A stretch of DNA of 64,000 bases. Source: an uncultured Clostridia bacterium. GTDB lineage: Bacteria > Bacillota > Clostridia > Christensenellales > CAG-138. Numbering within the stretch: position 1 is the stretch's first letter; each line of letters starts with the position of its first letter. The notes below the pieces were generated by a model. The model saw only the letters and a list, made by a program, of their open reading frames with translations. It ran no database searches and was not told where the DNA came from. Made by a program: the position numbers and the translations under genes. Location of the stretch: positions 42,345 to 106,344 of the forward strand of contig CAMVNO010000009.1 in assembly GCA_947168855.1 (NCBI GenBank), read 5' to 3'. Positions 25,817 to 34,177 of this stretch are shown piece by piece.

Positions 25817-26203
25817 ATGGAACACGAAATGCGGCTGAACCCCGCGCCGTTTCGGATGATCCAAAGCGGGGAAAAGACGATCGAGCTGCGGCTGTATGAC
25901 GAAAAGCGGCGAAAGATCGCCGTCGGGGATACGATCGTGTTTACCGAAACGGAGACGGGCGAAAAGCTTTGCGTGGCCGTGACAGCGCTGCATGTCTTTC
26001 CGTCGTTCGACGAACTGTACCGCGCGCTGCCGCTGCAAAAATGCGGGTATACGGAAGCGGAGCTTGAAACGGCAGGTCCGGACGACATGCTTGCGTACTA
26101 TTCTTTGGAACAGCAGCGGCAATACGGCGTTGTCGGGATCGGGATCGAGAGGAAACAGTGCTTTTTAAGTTGTACCGGGGACGACTACCCTCCTGTCAGC
26201 TGA
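25817..26203 (+). CDS. ASCH-domain protein
   Basis: A 128-residue protein starting MEHEMRLNPAPFRMIQSGEK, with the conserved KTIELRLYDEKRRKIAVGDTIVF and VTALHVFPSFDEL of ASCH (PUA-like) domains. These bind RNA or, in some cases, act as amidohydrolases on modified nucleosides. The last 15 residues (KQCFLSCTGDDYPPV) do not look like the family and may come from repeat sequence into which the gene now reads. It follows the acyltransferase by 10 bp and ends the operon. A longer in-frame reading from 25583 lies inside the acyltransferase gene and is not used. Confidence 0.8.
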   Translation: MEHEMRLNPAPFRMIQSGEKTIELRLYDEKRRKIAVGDTIVFTETETGEKLCVAVTALHVFPSFDELYRALPLQKCGYTEAELETAGPDDMLAYYSLEQQRQYGVVGIGIERKQCFLSCTGDDYPPVS

Positions 26204-26412
26204 TGCTGACACCGATGGTCTCACATGGTCGCAGCGCGTCGTATGCACTCCTTCTGCTTCCTGTTCGACCCGCGCTTCCGATTCGCTTCATCCCGCTCTG
26301 CGGGCGCTCATCTCCGCGCCCCGTGACAAGGGAGGGTCGGCTTGTAAGCAGCGTCGAGCTCCCCTTGTGAGGGGAGCCGGCACCGGAGGTGACTGAGGGG
26401 TAGTTGAAACGG
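26204..26412. repeat. Intergenic stretch with CTTCCCC/GGGGAG repeat
   Basis: GCTCCCCTTGTGAGGGGAGC (26359-26378) forms a 9-bp stem and is followed by CGGCACCGGAGGTGACTGAGG, the same order as in 29480-29516 and 59170-59290. 26204-26358 shows no gene. Confidence 0.55.
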
Positions 26413-27402
26413 TCAAAACGGAAGAACGGCGGCGTCCGAAAGCACACGGACGCCGTTTTTGCATTCCGTCGGCAGAACGGCGACGGTGAAGGCGTCGACC
26501 TTTTTGAAATCGCCCATCAGCTTCAAAAGCTCATACACGGACAGGCTGGAGGAAAACGCGCCGCGCGTGGCGCTTCTGAACGCGGGCAGATCCCACAGCG
26601 ACACCCTGCCGAGAAGCCGCACGACGCCGACGCCGAAATGCGCCATGTCGCGGGCGCGGTCCGGCTCGCTTTCGCCGAGGATATGCAGAAACGCGTCGAG
26701 GTCGATCTCGCCGCTGTCCGCGGGCAGCTTCGGCGCGAACGAAAAGAACGCCTCCATGCAGGAAAAATCCACGCACAGATACGCCGGCGCGCGGTAGCCC
26801 GTGAGGTTCTTCACCGCCCAGATGAGGTTCCAGCAGCCCTCCCGGGCGCTTTCGGCGCGCGCGGTTGCCAGCGAGATCGGCGCGGTCTCCGTTCCGGTGA
26901 TCTTCGCGCCTTTTGCGAGCGTATAGACCGTCGTCTGCGTTTCGCACGGGATCGCGACGACGGTCGCTTCCGGCGGTTTCACCCGGACAAGCAAAACGGC
27001 GATCGCCTCGCCGTTCTGCGTTCCGATCGCCATGAATTCCTTGATCTTATCGTTGTATTCCCCGTCCCGCGGGGGAACGCCCGCCGCCTCCGGCGTGTCC
27101 GCGGGCGTTTGGGAGGGGGACGCCGCAGGCGTTGCGGGAAGCGGGGAGGGCGTTGTCGCCGCGCCCTCCGGCACCAGCGGCAGATAATACGGCGTCGGCG
27201 TCGGGGTCTCGGTCGGCGCCGGCGAGGGAGAGGGCGTGTCCGAAGGCAAAGGGGTCGCCGTCGCGGGCGGCAGCGAAGGCTCCGCGGGGATCGGATCGCT
27301 CTTTCTGAATACGGTCAGAAACAGCAGAAGCCCGATGAGAAGCAGCGCGGCGACGCTTGCGAGCGAGACGATCAGGATCGTTTGTTTGCGGGAAAGATGC
27401 AT
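26413..27402 (-). CDS. Divergent LytR-CpsA-Psr (LCP)-like membrane protein
   Basis: A 329-residue protein. A short cytoplasmic tail, one membrane helix (about 8-31, ILIVSLASVAALLLIGLLLFL), then a long Pro/Thr/Ala linker (about 35-115), then a globular domain. The latter resembles the LCP fold: IGTQNGEAIAVLLVRVKPPE, VVAIPCETQTTVYTLAKGAKITG, ARAESAREGCWNLIWAVKNLTGYRAPAYLCVDFSCMEAF. LCP proteins attach wall polymers to peptidoglycan. The usual catalytic IPRD is IPCE here, so an Arg and Asp are missing and it may be inactive or have another role. CGGAGG precedes the ATG. It stands alone on its strand. Confidence 0.6.
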   Translation of the reverse strand: MHLSRKQTILIVSLASVAALLLIGLLLFLTVFRKSDPIPAEPSLPPATATPLPSDTPSPSPAPTETPTPTPYYLPLVPEGAATTPSPLPATPAASPSQTPADTPEAAGVPPRDGEYNDKIKEFMAIGTQNGEAIAVLLVRVKPPEATVVAIPCETQTTVYTLAKGAKITGTETAPISLATARAESAREGCWNLIWAVKNLTGYRAPAYLCVDFSCMEAFFSFAPKLPADSGEIDLDAFLHILGESEPDRARDMAHFGVGVVRLLGRVSLWDLPAFRSATRGAFSSSLSVYELLKLMGDFKKVDAFTVAVLPTECKNGVRVLSDAAVLPF

Positions 27403-27498
27403 GGAAAAAACCTCCGGAGCGGTTGTTTTGCGGTTAGTCTGTACGTTTTTCCGGGTTTTATCCGCGCCGTTTATGCCGATTTATATTATTTGAAACGG

Positions 27499-27530
27499 TT
27501 GCGAACGGGAACGAATCATATTATAATATG
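27499..27530 (+). promoter_or_regulatory. Promoter with palindromic -10 region for the pantothenate fusion gene
   Basis: TTGCGA (27499-27504), 17-bp spacer, TATAAT (27522-27527). The -10 box lies inside a perfect 14-bp palindrome, CATATTATAATATG (27517-27530), a possible operator. Confidence 0.6.
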
Positions 27531-27557
27531 TGTATCTCTTTGATCGGAGGGGGACCC

Positions 27558-28955
27558 ATGAAACGCAAAATGACGCGTGAAAGCCTGCGCAAAATGATCC
27601 TTGCGGCGATCTTCATTGCCCTGATCATTCTGCTTGCGTTCACGCCGATGCTCGGCTACATCAAGATCGGACCGCTGTCCATTACGACGATCGGCATTCC
27701 GGTCATCATCGGCGCAATCATTCTCGGACCGTACTACGGCATGCTTTTGGGCTTTGTGTTCGGCATGACGAGCTTTCTGCAATGCTTTATGGGCGACGCG
27801 TTCGGCGCCGCGCTGGTCGGCATTTCGCCGGTGCTGACGTTCATCACCTGCATCGTACCGCGCGTACTGGTCGGTCTCGTGCCCGCGCTGCTGTTCCGGC
27901 TCATCATGAAGCGCCCGACCAACAGCCGCCCGGTCGCGGTGTTCGTGTCCGCGCTCGCCGGCTCGCTCACCAACACCGTGTTCTTCCTGGGCTTTTTGGG
28001 ACTGCTGTTCGGACAGACCGAATACATCAAAGCAATGCAGGAAACGGAAGCGGGGCATATCTCGCTTTTCGCGCTGCTGATCGGTTTTGCGGGAATCAAC
28101 GCGATCGCCGAGGCGGTCGCGACGGCGATCATTGCGCCGCCGGTGTACTTTGCGCTGCAGCCGCGTAAAAAGATCGTCGGCGTCGACCTCGGCGCGTCCG
28201 GCACCAAGATCGTCATGATGCGCGGTGCGAAGCTTCTCAAGACGACGCTGAAGCTGCCGGAGGAAACGCTCGAAGAAGCGATCCTTCGCCTGCATCCGGA
28301 GGATGTGGACACGATCACCGTGACGGGCGTCGGCGCGGCGGCGCTGCCCGACACGCTCTTAAACCGCAAGGTCGTCAAGGTCGACGAGTTTGCGTCGCTG
28401 TACCGCGGCGCGTCGATCGTCGCAAAGCGGCTCAACATGATCGTGGCAAGCGTCGGCACGGGCACCGCGTTCGTGCGCGTCACGCCGTTCGGCGCGTGGC
28501 ATCTCGGCGGCAGCGGCGTCGGCGGCGGCATGCTGCAGGGCATGAGCGAAAAGCTGTTCGGACGGTTCGATCCCAAGGAGCTGCAGGCGCTTGCGCTGGC
28601 GGGCGATCCCGAACGGTGCGACCTGCTCATCAAGGACGTCACCACGGGACAGATCGGCAATCTCACGCCGGAAACGACCGTTGCAAACCTTTCTAAGGCG
28701 GGCACGGCGGACGACGCATCGCTTGCGCGCGGGCTCTATACGCTGATCTTCCAGTGCATCGGCGTCATGGGCGCGTTCTGCACCAAGGCGCACCTCACCC
28801 GCACGATCTTCGTCTGCGGCACGATCCTCGATTCGCAGCCGATCGCAAAGGAGATGCTCGACGGCATCGCGAAGCTGCACAAGGTCAAATTCGTCATTCC
28901 CGAGAATTCCGCGTTCATCACCGCGATCGGCTCGACGCGCAACGTACAGAGCTGA
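27558..28955 (+). CDS. Fusion of ECF-type pantothenate transporter S component with type II pantothenate kinase
   Basis: The first 200 residues hold about five to six membrane helices (LILLAFTPMLGYIKIGPLSI, GPYYGMLLGFVFGMTSFLQC and others), the pattern of substrate-binding S components of ECF transporters, closest by eye to PanT. From about residue 205 a soluble ASKHA kinase follows: VGVDLGASGTKIVMM (phosphate loop 1), VDEFASLYRGAS (with the Glu/Asp expected for type II pantothenate kinase), IVASVGTGTAFV (phosphate loop 2) and GGSGVGGGMLQG. Together this predicts uptake of pantothenate and phosphorylation to 4'-phosphopantothenate, the first step of CoA synthesis, in one chain. Start at 27558 after CGGAGGGGGACCC. 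The ECF energising module (EcfAT) must be elsewhere. Confidence 0.85.
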   Translation: MKRKMTRESLRKMILAAIFIALIILLAFTPMLGYIKIGPLSITTIGIPVIIGAIILGPYYGMLLGFVFGMTSFLQCFMGDAFGAALVGISPVLTFITCIVPRVLVGLVPALLFRLIMKRPTNSRPVAVFVSALAGSLTNTVFFLGFLGLLFGQTEYIKAMQETEAGHISLFALLIGFAGINAIAEAVATAIIAPPVYFALQPRKKIVGVDLGASGTKIVMMRGAKLLKTTLKLPEETLEEAILRLHPEDVDTITVTGVGAAALPDTLLNRKVVKVDEFASLYRGASIVAKRLNMIVASVGTGTAFVRVTPFGAWHLGGSGVGGGMLQGMSEKLFGRFDPKELQALALAGDPERCDLLIKDVTTGQIGNLTPETTVANLSKAGTADDASLARGLYTLIFQCIGVMGAFCTKAHLTRTIFVCGTILDSQPIAKEMLDGIAKLHKVKFVIPENSAFITAIGSTRNVQS

Positions 28956-28988
28956 TCCGATTATTTTTCAGGAATTTGAAAAAAATGC

Positions 28989-29017
28989 TTGCATTCCGAA
29001 CGCGTATTTGTTATAAT
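28989..29017 (+). promoter_or_regulatory. tRNA-Thr promoter
   Basis: TTGCAT (28989-28994), 17-bp spacer, TATAAT (29012-29017), 13 bp before the tRNA. Confidence 0.7.
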
Positions 29018-29029
29018 GCGCGTTGCAGC

Positions 29030-29105
29030 GCTGATGTAGCTCAGTAGGTAGAGCACGTCATTGGTAATGACGAGGTAGTCAGTTCGAATCTGATCATCAG
29101 CTCCA
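29030..29105 (+). tRNA. tRNA-Thr (anticodon GGT)
   Basis: Acceptor GCTGATG pairs with CATCAGC; D-arm GCTCAGTAGGTAGAGC; anticodon stem CGTCA/TGACG with loop TTGGTAA, so anticodon GGT; T-loop TTCGAAT. The CCA end is encoded. Confidence 0.97.
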
Positions 29106-29107
29106 TC

Positions 29108-29292
29108 GTCGTCGCGGACTTCGCTAAGTTCGCGACGACTTTTTTTGTAAAAAGTCATCGCTCGCCCGCTCCGCCGCTCCTCCTCTCCGCAAAAAGTCAC
29201 GCTCGGTTTTTCTGCTCGGTTGTAAACGCCCTCGCGACGAAAAACTGTCGCTACCAACTTTTTACGGGTATTGCGCGCCTCACGGCGCGCCA
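29108..29292. repeat. 185-bp dispersed repeat, copy 2, starting with the tRNA-Thr terminator
   Basis: The first 40 bp (29108-29147) are an intrinsic terminator: GTCGTCGCG, loop, CGCGACGAC, then seven to eight T. The rest matches copy 1 at 15874-16062 block by block, including TCACGCTCGGTTTTTCTG and TCGGTTGTAAACGCCCTC, and ends in GCGCGCCTCACGGCGCGCC. No gene is seen. Confidence 0.8.
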
Positions 29293-29526
29293 ATGGAGGC
29301 TTCCCCTTGAGGGGAAGCTCCGCCGAGGGCGGTGATGAGGTGTCAACCCGAGCGTCAGCGGATCGGGAAGACCTCAGCGCCCCACGCTCGTGTGTCATCC
29401 TGAGGAACGCAGTGACGAAGGATCTGAAAGATTCTTCGCTTAGCTCAGAATGACACGGATCACCGTGCAGCTGCATTACGCCTTTGAGGAGAAGCTGAGC
29501 CCGAAAGGTGACTGATGCGGGGCGAT
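29293..29526. repeat. Cluster of short dispersed repeats
   Basis: AGGCTTCCCCTTGAGGGGAAGC (split stem, 29295-29316), GCTCCGCCGAGGGCGGTGATGAGGTG (about 29314-29341), TGTCATCCTGAGGAACG..AGAATGACA (29394-29456, forming one long imperfect inverted repeat), and GAGAAGCTGAGCCCGAAAGGTGACTGATG (29489-29517). Pieces of each recur elsewhere in the window. No coding frame is supported. Confidence 0.6.
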
Positions 29527-29555
29527 TTGACATCCGCCGCGCGGATGGGTACAAT
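29527..29555 (+). promoter_or_regulatory. Promoter of the Ig-like membrane protein gene
   Basis: Perfect TTGACA (29527-29532), 17-bp spacer, TACAAT (29550-29555), 30 bp before the ATG. Confidence 0.7.
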
Positions 29556-29584
29556 GAAAGCATCAACGGGAAGGAGGCGTGCGG

Positions 29585-30190
29585 ATGAAGCGGTCGACAA
29601 GGATCCTTGTATGGCTTGCGCTGGTCGTATTTGCGGCGGCGCAGGCGGTCGGGCTGTTTCTTTTGGTACGCACCGTTCCCGCCCGAAAGCTGACCCTTTC
29701 CGAAACGTCGCTGACGCTTCGGCTGGACGAGGGCTTTTGCATCACGCACACGGTCGAGCCGGAGCGGGCTTCGGCGCGGCTCCCGAAGTACAAGGTCACC
29801 GCGCCGGACGGCATCGTCGCGTGGGTCGACGAGCAGAACGAAATGATCGTCGCGCTCGCGCCGGGCGCGTGTCAGGTCAAGGCGACCATCGACGGGCTTG
29901 AAGCGGTCGTCGACGTGACGGTGACGGAGGATACCGCGATCGCGGGGGAATGGCTTGCGGCGGACGGCACGGCGCTTTCGATCGCAAACGACCTTTCCGG
30001 CACGCTGTCCGGCGAACCGATCCGATGGACCCGCGCCGCGTTTGCCGACGGCGAGGTCAGAAACACATACCGTTACACAAAGCTCACGGCGACGGCGGAC
30101 GGCGCGCGGCTTGTCCTGTACTATGACCGGCTCAACGACGCACTGCGTCTCGACGCGGACGGCACGGTCACGGCGTTCGTGCGCAAATAA
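29585..30190 (+). CDS. Membrane-anchored protein with a BIG2-like Ig domain
   Basis: A 201-residue protein. An N-terminal uncleaved signal anchor (about 6-27, ILVWLALVVFAAAQAVGLFLL) leads to an extracellular Ig-like domain: KLTLSETSLTLRLDEGFCIT, then IVAWVDEQNEMIVALAPGAC and DGLEAVVDVTV, which is the BIG2 (bacterial Ig-like group 2) pattern. About residue 125 onward is a second small beta-rich part of unknown type. AAGGAGG lies 7 bp before the ATG at 29585; a GTG two codons earlier is too close to it. It precedes the ECF sigma gene on the same strand but is separated by a sigma-type promoter. Confidence 0.75.
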   Translation: MKRSTRILVWLALVVFAAAQAVGLFLLVRTVPARKLTLSETSLTLRLDEGFCITHTVEPERASARLPKYKVTAPDGIVAWVDEQNEMIVALAPGACQVKATIDGLEAVVDVTVTEDTAIAGEWLAADGTALSIANDLSGTLSGEPIRWTRAAFADGEVRNTYRYTKLTATADGARLVLYYDRLNDALRLDADGTVTAFVRK

Positions 30191-30240
30191 ACGGATCTTC
30201 GGAGCGGAACGCCGCTCTTTTTCATTTTTCTGAAATTTCC

Positions 30241-30273
30241 CGTAACATTTCGACGCTTCGGCGTGTCTAATAG
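30241..30273 (+). promoter_or_regulatory. Candidate ECF-sigma (autoregulatory) promoter
   Basis: CGTAACATTT (30241-30250), about 14 bp, then GTCTAATA (30265-30272). This AAC..GTCTAA arrangement is that of ECF sigma promoters in Bacillota and stands about 35 bp before the sigma gene start, suggesting the sigma factor drives its own operon. Confidence 0.5.
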
Positions 30274-30307
30274 GTAAAAGCAATCATCGGAAGGGAGGGG
30301 GAGCGCT

Positions 30308-30796
30308 TTGAGAAGCAGAGGCGAGGACGCATGGTTTTCGCGTGAGATCGAGGCGATGGCGCCGATGATGTTCCGCGTCGCGTTTGCGATCCTCAGGAAC
30401 CGCGCCGACTGCGAGGACGCCGCGCAGAACGCGGTTTTGAAGGCGTACACCCGTTTGGACACGTTGAAGGAACGTCGGTATTTCAGGACCTGGATGATCC
30501 GCATCCTGAAAAACGAATGCATGAACTATGCGCGGTCAAACCGCCCTGCGGCGAGCCTCGACGCATGCGAATCGGTCGGCTATGACATGGAGGTCCCGGA
30601 CCTCGACCTGAACCGTGCGTTCGACGCGCTGACGGAGGACGAGCGGCTTGCGGTCACGCTGTTTTATTATGAGGGGTATTCGACCCGCGAGATCGCGAAG
30701 CTCTGCGAAACGACGGACGGCGCGATCCGGTCCCGGCTTTCCCGCGCAAGGGAAACGCTCCGGCAGAAGCTTTCGGAACAGGAGGCAATGCAATGA
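30308..30796 (+). CDS. ECF-type RNA polymerase sigma factor
   Basis: A 162-residue group 4 sigma factor. Region 2 is AFAILRNRADCEDAAQNAVLKAYTRLDTLKE with RYFRTWMIRILKNECMNY; region 4 is LTEDERLAVTLFYYEGYSTREIAKLCETTDGAIRSRLSRAR, the usual HTH. No region 3 is present. The start is a TTG at 30308 after GGGAGGGGGAGCG; the next ATG would cut into region 2. It overlaps the following membrane protein gene by 4 bp, the usual sigma/anti-sigma arrangement. Confidence 0.93.
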   Translation: MRSRGEDAWFSREIEAMAPMMFRVAFAILRNRADCEDAAQNAVLKAYTRLDTLKERRYFRTWMIRILKNECMNYARSNRPAASLDACESVGYDMEVPDLDLNRAFDALTEDERLAVTLFYYEGYSTREIAKLCETTDGAIRSRLSRARETLRQKLSEQEAMQ

Positions 30797-32517
30797 ACCG
30801 CAGTTTCGATACAAGATTAAAGAAGGGTCTCTTTCCCGAAATGCCGCAGTCGTTTACGGACGGGCTTCTGAACGCTGCCCGGAAAGCTGAAGGAGCGCAG
30901 AACGCCCAGATGCACGATACACCGGTCAAGCCGAAGACCGCGCGCAGATTTCCGGTCGGCAAGGTGCTTGCGGGCGCGGCTGCGGTGGTGCTCGTCGCCG
31001 CGTGCGTCGTGATCGCGGTGTTCGGACCGGGCATCGGACGAAACAAACACGGCGCGGTCGATCCCGCCGCATACAATCCCCTGCGCGGAAGATGGACACT
31101 CACGGAAGTGGAGCAAAACGGCGAAACGGTCGATCCCGAAACGATCGGGCTTCAGATGCAGCTTCAATTTTCCGACGAAAGCGTCACGGTCTCGACGCAG
31201 ACGGGCGGTGCGGAGGGACAGTATGTCTATCGGTACGCCTTTGCCGACAACGCGGTCGAACTCACGGCGGAGAGCGGAGAAATCCCGGTGCTGCCCGCAA
31301 GCGGCGTATATAACCCGGAAACGAACACGCTGCGCTTTGCGGGCGCGGACGGCGACGGCGCGCTGATTTTCTCGCGCGTGTTGAACAAACAGACGCTGCT
31401 CGGCGTCTGGAAGCAAACGCGGAGTGAGCATGCCGTCGATCCTTCTCCGTTAGACGGTTTCGATTACGATTATCTAAAGTGGGAAAAGGAGCAAACGTGG
31501 GAAGAAGATGCCAAGCCGCAGCCGTGGTATCTGGAGTTTACGGCAGACGGCCGCATGTATTATTTCTTATATGCGCCCGACGGCGGGGTGCAGGGAAATC
31601 AAAGCGCCCCCTATACGATTTCGGGGAACACCTTGCAGTGGTCCGGTTGGACGCTGCGTTACGAAGCCGAAACGGATACAATCTGCTGGATATTTTATGA
31701 TCGCAGAGAGTATTACGAACGCGTCCCGGACGCGGTGATCGACGATCCGTATCGGCAGAAGATTTCCGACCTGCGGAAGCAATATCCCGAATACTTTGAC
31801 CTCTACGCTACGCCGCGTTTGAAGGTCATCGTGTGGCAGATGGCGGAGGGTTCATACTCCTGCGCGTTGGTTCCCGGTTCGGATTTGCGTAAGGAAGCCG
31901 AGATCGGCATCGAGAGCAGAGGAACGACGATCGAGGAGATGCGCATGATCCTTTCGACCTACTATGAAGCGCGGGACTGCAATATCGAGCCGGAGCAGGT
32001 CGAGGTTGTTCCGTTCCATAACCCGATCTCAAGCTATTGGTATGAGATCGACGAAGCATATACGGGACGCCTGAGATGGCTGCTCACGGGAATCCCGTTC
32101 GAATGCGACGATCCGCTGTATTCGGCGCCGCTCGACAGCAAGGTTGATATCGGCGGCATTCTCAATCTGGAAGTCAGCACGGTCTGCGACGTCGACGGTG
32201 ACGGACGGCTTGAGACCTGCATGTTGACATACGGACCGACTTCGGGGCTCTTTACGTTCACGCTGTCCGTCTACCGCAACGGCACGGCAGTCTATCGCAA
32301 CACGTTCCAAACGGCATACGGGTATTTTCGCTTCCAACGCATGACGGACGGATTAAATCTGTATTACTATGATGCGGACAGTATCAAAACCACAGGGAGG
32401 AGTACTGCGGCTTACGCCGTCACGATAGAAAACGGCGCGATCGTGCTGACGGACGAGGAGACGGGAGAAACCATGGAATACTGGGGTCTTGCCGATCCGC
32501 ATTGGAATATGAACTGA
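30793..32517 (+). CDS. Membrane protein, putative anti-sigma or sensor partner of the ECF sigma factor
   Basis: A 574-residue protein. Residues 1-52 are cytoplasmic and begin RLKKGLFPEMPQSFTDGLLNAA, a length and position suited to binding a sigma factor. One membrane helix follows (about 55-77, VLAGAAAVVLVAACVVIAVF), then a large extracellular part with two related beta-rich segments (NPLRGRWTLTEVEQNGETVD and LGVWKQTRSEHAVD, lipocalin-like in style). A CDVDGDGRLETCML segment near 470 could bind Ca2+ (EF-hand-like loop DVDGDGRLE). The role is inferred from the ATGA overlap with the sigma gene and from topology. Confidence 0.65.
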   Translation: MNRSFDTRLKKGLFPEMPQSFTDGLLNAARKAEGAQNAQMHDTPVKPKTARRFPVGKVLAGAAAVVLVAACVVIAVFGPGIGRNKHGAVDPAAYNPLRGRWTLTEVEQNGETVDPETIGLQMQLQFSDESVTVSTQTGGAEGQYVYRYAFADNAVELTAESGEIPVLPASGVYNPETNTLRFAGADGDGALIFSRVLNKQTLLGVWKQTRSEHAVDPSPLDGFDYDYLKWEKEQTWEEDAKPQPWYLEFTADGRMYYFLYAPDGGVQGNQSAPYTISGNTLQWSGWTLRYEAETDTICWIFYDRREYYERVPDAVIDDPYRQKISDLRKQYPEYFDLYATPRLKVIVWQMAEGSYSCALVPGSDLRKEAEIGIESRGTTIEEMRMILSTYYEARDCNIEPEQVEVVPFHNPISSYWYEIDEAYTGRLRWLLTGIPFECDDPLYSAPLDSKVDIGGILNLEVSTVCDVDGDGRLETCMLTYGPTSGLFTFTLSVYRNGTAVYRNTFQTAYGYFRFQRMTDGLNLYYYDADSIKTTGRSTAAYAVTIENGAIVLTDEETGETMEYWGLADPHWNMN

Positions 32518-32541
32518 TCTGCGCAAATGCGGAGAACCGAA

Positions 32542-32574
32542 GAACGATCTTCCTTTCGAAGGTCGTTCTTTTTT
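32542..32574 (+). terminator. Intrinsic terminator of the sigma factor operon
   Basis: GAACGATCTTC/GAAGGTCGTTC stem with a CTTTC loop, followed by TTTTTT. Confidence 0.9.
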
Positions 32575-32647
32575 GTGCGCATTTTTGGCGCGCTTTGCGG
32601 CACAAACTAACGGCGTTCGGGCATAGGATACAGAAAAGGAGCGAGGC

Positions 32648-33379
32648 ATGGTCGTTTACGAGATCCTGACATACGAATATGATTTGCCGCTTTTGAAGCT
32701 TTTGAACCGCCGCATGAGCGAGCTGGACTGCGCGTACGCGCTCGAGGCGATCGCGGACGGCGTGGTGCTGAAGATCCGCGGGGAAAGCGCGGAAAACGCC
32801 GCGGCTGAGGCGCTTTCGTTTGTGCTCGGGCGGGATCTCCGGTATTTTGCGCTCGCGGAGTACGCGGATGCGCTGCCGCTGACGCTTGCCGACAAGCAGA
32901 CCGTGCTGCGGGACGCGCTGGAAGCGGCGCAGTGCCGCGAGGAGCGGAAGATCCTGAAGCAAAAGATCGCGGACTACCTCAAAACGCACCGCACGCTCAT
33001 CTTGGAGGGCTTTCTGCGCTTTCGCATGCAGGAATTTGTGATGCTGTGGGAGCTTGCGGTGGAGCAGGCGGCGGCGCGCGTGCTCATGCAGAAGGAGTAC
33101 GGCGAGCTGATCGAGACGCTGAAACGGTTCGTCGCGGGCCGCGCAAGCCGGGTCAATCTGCTTTCGATCTGTATTCACGCGGACGGCACGATCACGCTTT
33201 CTGACGACAACGACGTGCACATCGAATACGTCGACTGCGCGCCGGACGGGATATTAAACCTGCTCGTCAACATGGCGCCGAAACGGCTCACGGTCTACGA
33301 TCTTTCCGGCAACGAAAAAAACCGCCTCACCGAGGCGATCCTTGCGGTTTTCGGCAGCCGCGTCAAGCTGTACCGGTAA
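32648..33379 (+). CDS. YtxC-like putative sporulation protein
   Basis: A 243-residue protein resembling YtxC, a protein conserved in spore-formers with no defined biochemical role. The central block is the family-like part: IADYLKTHRTLILEGFLRFR, then EFVMLWELAVEQAAARVLMQ and KEYGELIETLKRFV. The C-terminal part (LLSICIHADGTITLSDDNDV) is a beta-rich domain. AAAGGAGCGAGGC precedes the ATG. It stands alone between the sigma operon terminator and the convergent ABC exporter genes. Confidence 0.75.
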   Translation: MVVYEILTYEYDLPLLKLLNRRMSELDCAYALEAIADGVVLKIRGESAENAAAEALSFVLGRDLRYFALAEYADALPLTLADKQTVLRDALEAAQCREERKILKQKIADYLKTHRTLILEGFLRFRMQEFVMLWELAVEQAAARVLMQKEYGELIETLKRFVAGRASRVNLLSICIHADGTITLSDDNDVHIEYVDCAPDGILNLLVNMAPKRLTVYDLSGNEKNRLTEAILAVFGSRVKLYR

Positions 33380-33384
33380 CCGTT

Positions 33385-34176
33385 TCAGCTTCCTGTTGAC
33401 TCGTAGCGGCGCTCGCAGAGGGTCCAGACCCATGCGGCGACGGCGAAGAAGACGGCGGAACAGCCGATGATCGCAAGACAGAGAAGCCACGGATTGTATG
33501 TGCCGTAGAGCAGCGTATCGACCGGCAGCGAGATGAACAGCCCGAACGGCAGCACGAAGATCAAAAGCGTCCGGATGAGCCACGGATAGATGGCAAGCGG
33601 GTATTTTGCGTAAGACGAGAAGTTGTAGATGACCTGAAGCAGCGGACCGCTGCGCTTGAAGATAAAGGCAAGCGCCGCCATCGCTACTTTGAGCGAGGTG
33701 ATGATGATCGCACCGAAGACCGCGCCGACGCACAGTACGACGATCGCGCCGAACGTGACTTTCACCGTAAGATTCAGGGCGCAGACCGTGATCAGCGCAA
33801 CGCCGAGGATCAGCTCGCCGAAGCCTTCCGGCTGGAAGGTCTCGGCAAACACCTGAAACATCACCGGCACCGGGCGTAGAAAGTGCATATCCATGTCCCC
33901 GTCCTTGACCCGGCGATAGGCGACCAGCCAGAATTCGTCGCTGAATAGGTGGTCAAGCGCGATCGGCATCATCGAGAAGCCGTAAAAGAAGCCGACTTCC
34001 GGCAGAGAATAGCCCGCCAGCGCCGGGATGGCCTGCAGGATGAAATAGATCGCCGCGAGTGAGCAGAAGTTGGAGAAGAAGAACGAGAACAGCGCAACGA
34101 TCGTATCCTTCTTATATTCCAGGCGGGAGATCATGCTCCGCTTGATGCATGTAAAATACAGATGAACGTACCGCAT
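33385..34176 (-). CDS. ABC-2 type exporter permease (second subunit)
   Basis: A 263-residue membrane protein with about six helices (for example IVALFSFFFSNFCSLAAIYF, FGELILGVALITVCALNLTV, LIRTLLIFVLPFGLFI). Composition and the DMDMHFLRPVPVMFQVFAE segment match ABC2_membrane_6/DUF990-type permeases, which always come in pairs. Start at 34176 after GGAGGCTGAT, 1 bp after the upstream permease stop codon; an earlier in-frame start lies inside that gene. Together with the next two genes it forms an exporter; the substrate is unknown. Confidence 0.85.
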   Translation of the reverse strand: MRYVHLYFTCIKRSMISRLEYKKDTIVALFSFFFSNFCSLAAIYFILQAIPALAGYSLPEVGFFYGFSMMPIALDHLFSDEFWLVAYRRVKDGDMDMHFLRPVPVMFQVFAETFQPEGFGELILGVALITVCALNLTVKVTFGAIVVLCVGAVFGAIIITSLKVAMAALAFIFKRSGPLLQVIYNFSSYAKYPLAIYPWLIRTLLIFVLPFGLFISLPVDTLLYGTYNPWLLCLAIIGCSAVFFAVAAWVWTLCERRYESTGS

Positions 34177-34177
34177 A

